Source: Paragonimus westermani | Taxonomy: Eukaryota; Platyhelminthes; Trematoda; Plagiorchiida; Troglotrematidae | Direction: 5' to 3' | Length of the DNA stretch: 64,000 nucleotides | NCBI GenBank assembly: GCA_008508345.1 | Contig: QNGE01003876.1 | Coordinates: 6,346-70,345 of the forward strand | Shown: positions 9,870 through 19,791 of the stretch, one piece after another | How positions within the stretch are numbered: the first letter of the stretch is position 1 | Layout of the letters: each line of letters begins with the position of its first letter | Notes under the pieces: model-generated | The model's database searches: none | The model's input: only the letters and a program-made list of their open reading frames with translations | What the model was told of the DNA's origin: nothing | Position numbers and translations under genes: made by a program

Positions 9870-10860
9870 TTGGCAGCCGCGAGCTGCCAGTTAGCTGTCG
9901 ACCAGAGAACTTTATCTTTGATTTGGGAGTCCTATGGAGGTTTCATGGGCAGGAGGCTCAGAATATTTCTACGGGTAAACGAGCTACTAGACCTATATCT
10001 ACGAGGTTTTCTTCAAGGCAGCTGCTGTCTGACCAAATCACCACAAACTAAAAAGAGTTCGATTGAGACGAAAACTAGCGGTATGCTAGCGGACAGAATA
10101 TTTGAGAACTTCAGCAAGGTTTTTGAAAAAGTTCAGTATAGATAGCTCTTAGGCAGGCTCGAAGTGTTTGGGGTCACCGGACCCATTTTGAAGTGGATAA
10201 CGGACTTCCGTCGCAATCGCACTTAACTGGTTGTGGTAGACGGGATCTGCTCCATTTAACGTGAGGTGCCGACGGGGTTTCTCTGGGCCACATCGCGGAC
10301 CCACTACTGTTTCTGGATCTTGAACGATTCCTGCAGGATCACTGAATCATCTTTTTGTGAATGCTCTTTGCCGCAGTGTCCGGTGCACCATAAGAATGAT
10401 AGAAGATCGCGATATACTACAGACCGATCTTGATCACTTGATGGGGTGGGCTTCTGAATTAGCACCGCTGATGAACCCCTCAAAATGTGCGTATATGCAT
10501 TAAAGAGGAGGAATGGACTGGGTGCCTACCACATTGGCAGACGGTTGTTAAACGAGCGGAAAGTCGCGTTGACAAGGGTGCTCTTGTCTTAACGTCGTTC
10601 AAGGCGTCGTACAACACAAACAAAACATGTATCAGCTCATAGTGTACTGAGGGCAACAAGATAATCTCACAACAGGTTGGTGAATAGAGCGCTTGTCAGT
10701 TCGTCCGCTGAACACTCTGGACTAGTCCTGGAGTGCCGGAGACCAGCGGCCTATTCCTGCATCGAAAGGGGAGTGCAAAAGCTGGGGTGAATTCATGGAA
10801 CGGTCACGAGGTTTGTAACTGACATGAACGTAGATAACTGTATGGAGAGACTAGGCCTGT
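9870..10860 (+). pseudogene. CR1-like reverse transcriptase, catalytic aspartates lost
   Basis: The open frame 9870-10145 gives LRGFLQGSCCLTK (9999-10037, motif 'qhGF..grSc.tnL') and FSKVFEKVQYR (10110-10142, 'FsKAFDkV.h'), where the catalytic Asp is Glu. Past a stop the same frame continues LLGRLEVFGVTGPILKWITDF and RRNRT, with EVPTGFLWA replacing 'vpqGsvLGP'. The catalytic box at 10361-10378 reads MLFAAV where FADDV is expected, so both Asp are gone. Then come LQTDLDHLMGWASE, PLMNPSKCAYMH (about 10417-10502), and the C-terminal VTRFVTDMNVDNCMERLGL (10803-10857, 'at..v..l....y.eRL..L.L'). The enzyme is dead. The relic is long because the whole RT domain is still collinear. Confidence 0.85.
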
Positions 10861-11537
10861 AGTGAGATCACCTTCGACGTCCCCAAAATTTTAAACTCCC
10901 CGCGACGTGAGAGTTGCCTTGCCAGTACCACCGCGCCGGTTCACATTACTTGTGAATGTAAATTTACTACAAACCACTGGCATCAAAGTTAGTGGGTCGG
11001 CATAAGAATCGCAGTTTTGCTCGTAGCCGTATAATGAATTCACATCATCTCTACTGCTGCAGGTTACCTTCACTAGAATAACAATGTTGAGCTAGTACCG
11101 TCAGGAACGCCGCTTAATCAGTCTTGCGCTTGTTTGAATTCTGAAGGTAGACTGGAATTTTCCGTCGACGCACCCTTCCACTCTGGCGACTGCTGTGCAG
11201 TTGTGCTCAAGGTGCTCTCACGTCCAGCTCCCTAACACCCCTCAATTGTTACATTGGAGTCTGTTGTGAACGGTGAGTAAATCAATAAATAAAGTCTGTT
11301 TGCAGATTCACCGTTTTCTCCTTGCGACTTCCGATTCACGGTAGCATAAGGTTGGGGAAACCTTGGGCGTACAAATTCAAGAACTAGCACTACAGACCTT
11401 TGTGAAATATATATCCAAAGCTGCGGTTGCAACCCGAAACCCCACGGGTTATGGACATGAGAGGGGTTACATGGAATCTCTACCCTCTTGCTCCAAGAGA
11501 GGCATAATGAATACTAGAAGAGTTCAGCCTTTCTGTC
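10861..11537. other. No gene recognised
   Basis: Short frames only. No LINE 3' UTR signature or A-rich tail could be identified. An AATAAA sits near 11286, but without a gene to serve it. Confidence 0.4.
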
Positions 11538-12240
11538 TGACGTTGTGGCGACTATAATGAATAATGTTTTCGATAGTCGCATCCATCTGTATATTTGTGA
11601 TGCTTTTAATTTTTACCCACTTTTGTTTCAATCAGGCTATCCGTTTGGTGGTATACGTCCCCGGACTAAAATCACAACTCTCTCCTTGCCTTGCTGGCTT
11701 CATGTGTTTCTCTGCGCACTCTATTTTCCAGGGTCGATACTAATATACGGGGGGTCAACACGTCGAGTCATCGTTTTTCATTGTCGGTCGGTTTTTTCAG
11801 ACAGTGAGTATTGACTGGGTATTAATATTCGACAACGTAAGTAATCGGCCAATGCCTACGAGTCTGTACTTGCTCGCTGGGCGAGGCTCATTATGGTATA
11901 TCGACCTAGTAGGGCATTGTAAAGATCAGTTCATAGATGGACAATGAAACGTTAGCTGCGACTGACATTATAGCAACTGTAACAAGTAATATTTTGATAG
12001 CCGCACTCATGTGCAACTTTTTGGTGATTTTTGTTTTACACCCCCTTTTGTTTTAGTCAAACCATCCATTTTGTAACATCCGTCCTGGAGCTAAATTCAC
12101 AACTCACTCCTTGCCTCGCTAGCTTAACTTGTTTCTGTGTACGCTCCAGGGTCGATATTAATGAACGGGGTCAAGGCGCTGATTTTTGGTTTTTCACTGT
12201 CGATCGGTTATCGATAGTGAACAGTGGCGAGGTATTATTT
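11538..12240 (+). repeat. Diverged tandem duplication, unit about 425 bp
   Basis: Copy A (from about 11538) and copy B (from about 11963) align along roughly 270 bases. Shared landmarks in order are: GCAACTGTAA/GCGACTATAA, CGCA..CAT, CCCACTTTTGTTT/CCCCTTTTGTTTT, CACAACTCTCTCCTTGCCT/CACAACTCACTCCTTGCCT, CCAGGGTCGATA.TAAT, GGGGTCAA, TTTTTCA.TGTCG.TCGGT. Copy B has several small deletions, and identity is well below 85 percent by eye. The function is unknown. Solo-LTR or satellite ancestry is possible. Confidence 0.7.
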
Positions 12241-15200
12241 TGTTGCATCGATTCCAACAACATCAAGATAACTCCTGTGGTTACCCAATCGATCAAATGA
12301 CAAAGCAATCAAAGGGATGATAACGATAGAAAGTGTAAAAATAACAGATAGGTGAGAAAGTACCTGTACAAATATAAGCAGAAGGTTGATGAAATTGAAC
12401 GACCCATTGATGAGTTGAAGCTCGTTGAGTTCAAAAGGTGACTACATACAAAAAATGATAGCGCCCGAAGGTGGACTCTGACTGCTTCGGGGAACTAATT
12501 TCCCAGGCGTCGTAGGAAGCAAAGTATTGGAGTTTGGAAGGTCGGTAGAAACACGTAAATAAAATAGTTCACCGTCAAATGACTTTGCCAGGTTGAAATC
12601 CAACCATACATGACAGGATAAGGAAGGTGAACGAAGATTCCCGCTTATTATTTCGGTAACCAGTCAAGTTGAAAAATGATGTACACATTTCCAAACGAAG
12701 GTGTATAGAAAGTTAGCAAGGGGGGTACATAACGAGGAAAGTTTCTTCAGAAGATGGCGGTCAAGTCTGATTCCTGCACACATCCTGTGGATTTTCCGAT
12801 TATTCTCTGGATCCTTCCAGTACACAAGTACTAATATCCTGTGACCCGACCAGGTCGTTAGGTTATGTCCGTAACATGTGAGGGAACTCAGGTAAATTTT
12901 GAATGGCAGAGTGCTGTATACTGGCATATTGCTGAAATTTCAACGGCTACATGAACTACTTGTAAAAGGACCAGCTTGAAAAGACATTGCAGATAGAACA
13001 GGTGTTGATTTTTGATAACGCTTATAGAAAACCGCTGACGGATCATCGGTTCGTATAGACGACAGAAACCGCCAAGATAGCCGAGGCTGGAAGACTTACT
13101 GGGAGCAAAGTTCCTAAGGATTCCCGCTGGCACCAGAGGTAATGTCATTCTTAGTGGACAACATGGGTGAGTTTACATCCGTTTGCATAGCTTATGGCTG
13201 TGAATTCCGTCGAGCAGAGGTAACCTTGCGGGGACGGAACCGTCTTCGAGCAATGCTTAGGTTAACCACGGTCACCACGTTTCAATTCAGGCAGCCAGAG
13301 AAACCTGTGTGCAATGAACGATACATCTGTAACTACATATTAAGAGGGACCTCGCGGGTGAAAGTTGTCTTCTTCTAGTCTTTCGCTAGGTTTTGTTCGT
13401 GGTAAACTTAGAGAACCAGCGTAAGGACACAGATACTTTTCACTGGAATGATTTGATCGCCCACCTTTCTGCCAAGGTTTGTTCCACTTAAACGTCGTTG
13501 CCTAGGAGTATATACTGTGAATAGCGGAAAGCTTCGTATTAACCTTCACTATGTAAATTGTTTCTGCAACTTGAAGGTAACAGGCGGCACCAAATAGTTG
13601 CCACTGGCCAGCCATGGTTTGTTAAAGTTCAGTGGTTAACACGGAGTAATGTGAAAATAGCCCACGTTGAGTTTTACCACAGGGCTAGTGAAAACTGGAT
13701 TAGTAGGATACACCCCTTTGGCGAGCTTTTATTTGCGTGATTGTGAGCCATCTAATAGAAGTATCTCACTGAGATCTTCAGATTACGGAAGAAACTGTGC
13801 GTCAAATGGTGCACGCGCATCGACTGGTACACACACACACACACGAAAAGAAAATGTACACATGCTGAGTGAAACCATGAGTTGGCTCGTAAGTGTAAAC
13901 GAGTTCGTACGTTTGTACTTCGCCTGTTCTGTACATGGGATTGATATGAGTACCTGAGCATTGCCACAGTAAACAAGGCATTCAAAATCAGGACTCACTT
14001 GTTGGCTGTTTTTATCCTTCCGCTTCAATCATATCTGACTAAATTTATTTCGTGAGTAAACTCGGTAAAATTATACGGTTTTTAATAGCTTTATGATAAG
14101 CAGGTAGTTTTCATGCTTCCAACTTTTTTTGTATTCAGACGAACGCCCTTAGTACGAATTGTCCTACCAACCACGGATCTTCAAAAAGCCAATCTACTAC
14201 TTTACACCACAATTTTACTGAAAACATATCTGCATATATTAGCACAGCCAGTGATTGTGAATATATCACCAACATACATTAGGTAGAAAACCATGTAGCT
14301 CATGAATATACCGAATACCATACGTCTTATGACGTTCATAAAAAGTGTGCATCAACGTGGAAACAAAAAGTGCCTTACATTATCACGAATTCCTAAATCA
14401 TAAACATATATGTGCACTTTTTGCGAATTTGTACTTCCTCAGGACATTGATGGCAATCTAATCAAGAATCCTAGATTATCAGGTGAGAGCGCTTTGGTGA
14501 AAGGGGTGTTAGTTAAAAAGTCACGTGATTGTATCGTAATCTTTATTGTGTAACCAAACTTGTTTATGAATGGACTCTGAAAGCTCCACTGGATAGGGAG
14601 CTAAGAAGTCGGTGATTATGTTCTTCAAGACAAAAGATCTAAACTATACAACGTAAGCGACATATGTGTGTGTCCTGTATGTTAATGATTTTTCGGCACA
14701 TCATTAATGCAACGAATTCTGGAGAGCAAAATGTTGGGAATTGTGGAGTTCACAGAAGCCAATCGGGTAAGATAGAATCACGAAATGAAGATAAAGTCAG
14801 ATGAACGGCGAACGACCACGTTTAAGATTATTTGTTTCCATGTTTCCTGCTTTCTGGGATTTTTCACACAACCGGCAATTTTATCACACACCCTCAAAGT
14901 TTGGTCCAATATGAACTGCTACGCTGAATTCCCCGCTTGTCTCTATCATACTACGCTAGCGAAGACATTGTAGGTTCTCATTTCGTGAGCATAATTCAAT
15001 GCAGATTCAAACAGAGATTTTTATCTTATACCTCAGTCCGAGCAAGCAACATTAAAGTGATCTTATCAACACCTTGAAGCGGAACAAAACTATACTGTGT
15101 CTCTCATAACCAGCACCATTACCATCGACCATTCAGATAGAATTTCCTTCACTGGAATCATTTGAAAATGAATTTTTTACCACTGACTTTGTAAACCCAG

Positions 15201-16639
15201 TGACGCGTGAATTTAATTACTGATGAACAGGGGAAAACTGCGGAAAACAGAAAGCACATTTTGCGTAATTCTTTCAATCGCACTAAAGTGAACATTAGCG
15301 GTAGTACATTTCAATGAGCACAAAAATGGATGGATTATAAAACAAACTTAAAATTGTATCAATCACTCAGCTGAACCAGGTGATTCCAACAGTTGTTATG
15401 TATACCTTTCACAAAATGATTTGTTTCTCGGGATATTTTACTGGAGCGTTTCCAAACATTCATCGTGGAGGTGAGGGTTGTCCAACTTACACCTGGATGG
15501 ACCAAAATTCAGTTACCGTGCGAAAATTTTGGTGAAAACCGAGGCGACCTCAAGGTGCACACAAGGCTGATGCAGACATTTGCCACGTCGTAGTAAAAGC
15601 CAGTTCATTTGAAGTGATATGATTGAACGATTCCGTCATTTTAAACGAATACTAAATTAGTAAAACGTGTTATTGCCTCATGAAGATACTTTTTACTGGA
15701 GTTTGTTTCCTTACCAACTGCAACTGGTAGCAAGTAATGCGGATCACGCACTAAGGGGAACAACTTTTAATGAATAGTCCAAACTGCCCAAGAACGTAGA
15801 CTAACCACCAAAGGTGAACAGCATCAGAATAATGGCTTTACATAACGTGCAAACTTTTATAACATGCATTAGTAGAAAGGGACCGTCACGAAGAGACTAG
15901 ACATTGATGCGATGTGACGTCTTGCACATCTCCATGATATATTGGGCTAAACTGAACGGTGTGACGATCACTCCGACAGATTCACGTATCAGGCGGCTAG
16001 AGATCTGACAAACCAGTCTTCTGGTCCTACAGGTTGGGGGATGGAAGAAGCTTGGTGTCACATTCCGGAGAAATGTACTAGTTTTGGCTTATCTGCACCC
16101 ACCCATTGCCTTACGGTACAGCTTTCTGAGACGGATGATTCGGTTGTGAACTCTAGTTGTTCAGCTGTTCCAGTGTAGGCGTCTTGGCAGTATCTCAGTC
16201 TACATACAACCACGATTACTCATGACACCAATAGTCCCATACTGCATCGGTTGCCCCGCAGTTTAAACCTGATCGCCCTGTTCCCTACATGCAGCAGGGT
16301 GGATAGACAAGAACACCCTACTGCTGAACCACTCCCACTGCCATATCAAATCCAGGTCTCATACCCTTCTCAACCCTCCTTTCTTGTATTTACTCTGCAG
16401 GTCCCATAACATGTAGCTAATCGCAGTAACCCTGTGTCGATAATTCCCATCTCTTACCATTCGGCATCGAACCTTCCTCTTCCCTTGCTTAGATAAGGAA
16501 TGCAAATGAGCATAGCTGCCCTCACCGTTCGCACTTTAAAACGAGTAGGTCCACAGGTCACTCTCGCACGAAATTTGGACCCGTTGAATGTCAAAAGCTG
16601 CTGTATTCCGGAAACTAGAATTCAGACAATAGTCAGCGT
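12241..16639. other. Noncoding stretch with one (AC)8 microsatellite
   Basis: No domain could be read in either strand. A helical, lysine-rich phrase RKYLYKYKQKVDEIERPIDE (about 12354-12412) may be a coding fossil. An (AC)8 run lies at 13829-13844. A pyrimidine-rich stretch covers about 16300-16480. Most of 14-16 kb is plain AT-rich sequence. Confidence 0.4.
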
Positions 16640-17218
16640 ATGGAGCTAACAACACCCGCGCTGTTTACCCGATACTGGGTACACACTTCGGGTGGTTTTA
16701 CGGCTACCACCGCCCGTCACGCTACAGTAGACATTGACCATGTTGGCCGTTCAGTCGGAAAGCAAAAAACGCAATTGCAAATGAATAGGCGCGTCGCATT
16801 TAAAGACGGGACACTGATCACATTGTGGCTCCCTCAAAGGTGTAGTGAATTTGCCGCAACAGAAATACATATGCGCGGGCTTGTACCACGCCCGCCACTT
16901 GATAAGGCAGCTGGCTCATTGGAAGGCCCACGATTAAATACGCGAGAATCAGCAGAGGCTCGGTTGTTTGCTCGCCAGAACGTGATAAACATACAAGAAG
17001 CTGCCAGAGAACTTCAGGAGCACCAACTAATAAGTGCACCGCTGCAGCGATATATGTGGTCGTGCCCGATAAGATGTCCTTTGTTTTACTCATCCAACCG
17101 TAACCAGTCACATGTTGAAAGCTGCTTACATTTCAATCCTGCATGGCGTAACCAAGGGTGGAATACCTCTTGCCTCCTGACCTGGTTTGACTTCCACCAG
17201 TCTTCATCTAATGTTTGA
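16640..17218 (+). CDS. Unrecognised 192-codon open frame
   Basis: This is the longest open frame of the window. I do not recognise it. It is rich in Arg, Gln and Ala, with a helical central part near residues 103-135 (ESAEARLFARQNV, IQEAARELQEHQL) and several isolated Cys late in the protein. There is no signal peptide and no membrane segment. The base composition is close to the TE relics around it. It lies about 350 bases before the third Gypsy relic on the same strand, so it could be part of that element's leader or an earlier gag region. It could equally be chance: a frame of this length is not rare in 64 kb at this composition. No splice sites or start context decide the matter. Confidence 0.2.
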   Translation: MELTTPALFTRYWVHTSGGFTATTARHATVDIDHVGRSVGKQKTQLQMNRRVAFKDGTLITLWLPQRCSEFAATEIHMRGLVPRPPLDKAAGSLEGPRLNTRESAEARLFARQNVINIQEAARELQEHQLISAPLQRYMWSCPIRCPLFYSSNRNQSHVESCLHFNPAWRNQGWNTSCLLTWFDFHQSSSNV

Positions 17219-17571
17219 TTAATCCATAATGGCGGTTTATGTATAACTGAATGGAACACAGTCATAATGGTAACCCTAATCAGAGAATAGTTTATGATGA
17301 CGGGTATTTGATGATTGCACCATGATATCAGTCAGTAGCCAAGTGGAAAATCACAAGAAGATACAGTGGAATTCACTCTTATAGTAAGTGGTGTTTTCCA
17401 TGCATGGATGTGACACTGGCAACTGTGACGTCCAAGGATCAATGTTATTTGCAAATAAGCATGTTTTCTGAAGTGGTGTTGATGACTATACTCACGATGA
17501 TGACATTCTGAATAAAAGACCCTTGTGTCAACCACGTTCTAGGCACACAAAATTCGGTGTAGCAGTCAAGG

Positions 17572-18060
17572 TTGAGGATGAACATGCTGTGGCTGCAGCT
17601 GTTTAGAAATGGGAAAGTCCAAAGCTTACCGAAGGATTTCGAAAAGATGGCAAAGATGATCAAAATCACGACTGACCAGATGAAGCATGCGGTGCCACAG
17701 GTACTCCTTAAGGGAGGGGCGAAGACGATACTGGAGTTGGCGCCAAATGGTATTGAGAAGCGGGAGTAAACCGCCGCAAAGGAGATGGTGATTGCAGGCT
17801 TCGACAGTCCCGCCCGCTGCCAGGCGGTAAAGCGGCGGTTCAAAAACACCTGACGAAACCGTGGAGACTACAGATTTGTTTGCGCCGTGTCACTTCGTAC
17901 AACGTCGTTAATAGCCTTAACACAGTTGGAACAGGATTCAGAACGACGAGTGGTGGCTCAACGGTTCATGAAGAGAGTGTCACCAGCTGAGCTGAGAACA
18001 GCTCGGTACTGCTTTCATCGCAAGTGCAATGAGTTTGAAAGAATCGTTTGATGAAGCTCG
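17572..18060 (+). pseudogene. Gypsy gag fragment
   Basis: The 65-codon frame 17572-17766 (helical, FEKMAKMIKITTDQM) is followed, after a stop, by KEMVIAGFDSPARCQAVKRRF (about 17779-17841) and, after another stop, by a block ending VVAQRFMKRVSPAELRTAR (17951-18007). This matches the capsid pattern 'L...Fd.p.r...a...F......d......l..l...a.p.l......r..l..qF..gl...lR'. Homology is recognised by pattern only. The minus-strand frame 17849-17445, which looks hydrophobic, is antisense to this gag and I treat it as a shadow. Confidence 0.6.
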
Positions 18061-18198
18061 CCCGTTCCCCAACTGGTCAACGAGTTGAGAGCAAACGAGC
18101 CAAGCGAGCTGAACTGCCTTTGAATAGCGATGGATGGGCTAACCTAGGAAGTGGCAGTTTTGAAGATGAGGATGACATAGAGGAACCATAATAGGATG

Positions 18199-18480
18199 TG
18201 CAACAACTTTGGAAGACTGACATTAGTGGAAATTTTGCGCACCTGAGGAGATAAACCAGTATTTAAATACTTGTCCTTCCGATTGTTTTCTTGCTTGGGG
18301 ATGAAACCCGGTAATAAATGCGACTGGTAAAACGGTGTTTCAGGCTGCGGTTAGAAATGATTGGTAGCCGAGAATGCAGTTTGGATAACATAAGGGTGGA
18401 AATTTCAATGGTCGTGTGCATTGGCCGTTTAAAGTGCAAGTGATACAGCCTCGATGTCGGTAGTTCAACGGAGTATGATG
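18199..18480 (+). pseudogene. Gypsy zinc knuckle and protease remnant
   Basis: CNNFGRL at 18199-18219, followed in the next frame by H and C with APEE, looks like a CCHC knuckle (C-x2-C-x4-H-x4-C) whose second Cys is Phe and which has a one-base shift inside. At 18450-18467 the phrase LDVGSS fits the retropepsin active site LDTGSS, with Thr replaced by Val. Between the two, stops are frequent. Taken alone each match is weak. Their order between gag and the RT linker makes them credible. Confidence 0.45.
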
Positions 18481-18501
18481 GCCAAGTCGGTGATAGTGTG
18501 A

Positions 18502-18933
18502 TCAGTTATTTTTTCAGAGGAAGGTCACAACGAACAGGCAGCAGATTTTCTCGACTGCGCACAAGCATTTATTGAGTTGAAACACCATAAATTCGTTACG
18601 AAGTTTGGTGTGGTCACAGTTAAGAGCAGGAGCAAACCCCAGCCTGAGCAAACTGAAGCGAACGCAATCGAATCGATTCCAACCTGCATCAGCTGTTCGC
18701 TGGATGAAGAAGTAAGCAAATATCGAGAATTGTTTACCACGGACCACGATCCGTAGGGCTCCTGTGATACGACTGAACAAGAAATCTGCATGGAATCAGA
18801 AAGATTTGGACCCTTTAGTCCTGAAAGGATTTCAGTGCAGTTACAGCCGGAAGTTAAGCGTCAAGTGAACGAAGTACTGATGAACAATTCACTGAAAAGG
18901 CGGACAGCCCATTCGGTGATAATTGGCAAATAA
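18502..18933 (+). pseudogene. Gypsy protease-RT linker and RT entry
   Basis: One frame runs from 18502 to 18933 with a single stop (TAG, 18754-18756). It holds EEVSKYRELFTTDHDP and, past the stop, CDTTEQEICMES, PFSPERISVQLQPEVKRQVN, EVLMNNSLKRRTAHSVIIGK. This is the standard Gypsy linker: '..f.d.F......lg.t....H.idTg...P......r..p........v...v..ml..gii..S.SP....iv.v.K'. The match breaks off at the point where the RT fingers begin. The opposite-strand frames here (18791-18514) are shadows. Confidence 0.72.
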
Positions 18934-19540
18934 TTAGATTGCGAACTGTTTAACTTGCTTCAAGCTGTTTGTCACAAAACACCATTTCAGTCTTATTTGC
19001 AAACTGCTACTTACTATTCATAATGTTTCTCGTTCGTGAACGCCGATTCAAATCTAGTGCGCACAAGTGTCGTTAGTGTTCTTCTGTTGCGATACGCGTG
19101 ACTGCACAAATTCTGCTTACAAATATTACCAAGCAGACACGGAATCGAACACAGGGAACAAACAGTATGCGACAGTTCACCGTCGAGTGGATACAATTAG
19201 ATGGGCTATACAAATCTAGAAAAAATAATCGAGTTACCCAACTGGTCGAGAAAAATGCAAGAATGCAGTATTGTTTGTAGGTAATATTACGGAAAGGATG
19301 ACTTCATGTCCTCTAATCAGAGTTCATTGACTGTATAAGTGTCTGTGCGACTGGATTGCTTAAGGCCGAAATAACTTGTCCAAACTGGGAAAATTCGTTC
19401 CCATTATTTCCATTCTACATTTTACCTTACCAGCCTGACATTTATTCCCAACACCCTATCCAGTCCGTCTTCGTTTTACTGAACTAACTTGTTGTTGATC
19501 GTCTGCGGCGCGAGTAGCCATTCTTGACGTTGTAGTAACA
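18934..19540. other. No gene recognised
   Basis: AT-rich sequence with one 60-codon frame (19098-19280), not recognisable. Confidence 0.4.
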
Positions 19541-19726
19541 TGCAGTGCGCCGTCATCTTGTTTCGCCACATATACTCCCTCCCGCTTCCTTTCAGATTCT
19601 CGAACACGTGAGTTGGCGGCGTCCATGCAGTGGGCTGAGGAGGGCGACCAACCAGAACCCGAGGTCAGCGGTCAGTGAGCATGAAGTCACTTCTGATTGG
19701 TGGGAATTCCCGGACCATAGGACCCC

Positions 19727-19730
<4 letters not shown>

Positions 19731-19764
<34 letters not shown>

Positions 19765-19791
19765 NNNNNNNNNNNNNNNNNNNNNNNNNNN
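19731..19791 (+). repeat. (AT)n microsatellite running into a 27-base N gap
   Basis: A pure AT run of about 32 bases (19733-19764) follows a GC-richer patch (about 19600-19730) and ends in N from 19765 to 19791. The true length of the AT run is therefore unknown. Three apparent frames across the gap (19545-19943 plus, 19948-19592 minus, 19856-19665 minus) are artefacts of reading through N. Confidence 0.95.

Larger units (their letters stand above)
8770..10860 (+). mobile_element. Decayed CR1/Jockey-like LINE: endonuclease, linker and RT
   Basis: Three plus-strand segments in native order identify a CR1-type LINE: the endonuclease (8773-9107), the EN-RT linker (9321-9640), and RT with the thumb (9870-10860). 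The order, spacing (about 2.1 kb) and orientation fit one insertion that has decayed in place. Many stops and several frameshifts are present. It is unlike the LINE at 2.8-5.1 kb: the RT phrases here follow the CR1 pattern ('fsKAFDkV.h..Ll.kLe..GV.G..l.Wi..FL.nRtq.V.v'). The N-terminal half of the endonuclease and the 3' tail were not recognised. Confidence 0.83.
17572..18933 (+). mobile_element. Decayed Ty3/Gypsy relic, gag to RT entry (third copy)
   Basis: On the plus strand, gag, a CCHC knuckle, a protease active-site remnant and the protease-RT linker follow each other within 1.36 kb. The order is the one in Gypsy polyproteins, but the protease region is shortened and mutated. The match ends abruptly at 18933, so RT proper, RNase H and integrase are absent. 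I did not identify LTRs. The relic differs from both the 1-1523 and the 5476-5985 relics in phrase content. Confidence 0.7.

Noticed and set aside
12640..12800. VYRK phrase on the plus strand, as in Penelope-like RTs
   Set aside because: Only four residues match, the flanking sequence does not follow the family, and no other RT motif is nearby.
17445..17849. 134-codon minus-strand frame with hydrophobic stretches, resembling a membrane protein
   Set aside because: It is antisense to the readable Gypsy gag on the plus strand, and no membrane-protein family is recognisable.
18514..18791. Two overlapping 88-codon minus-strand frames
   Set aside because: Shadows of the Gypsy protease-RT linker on the plus strand.
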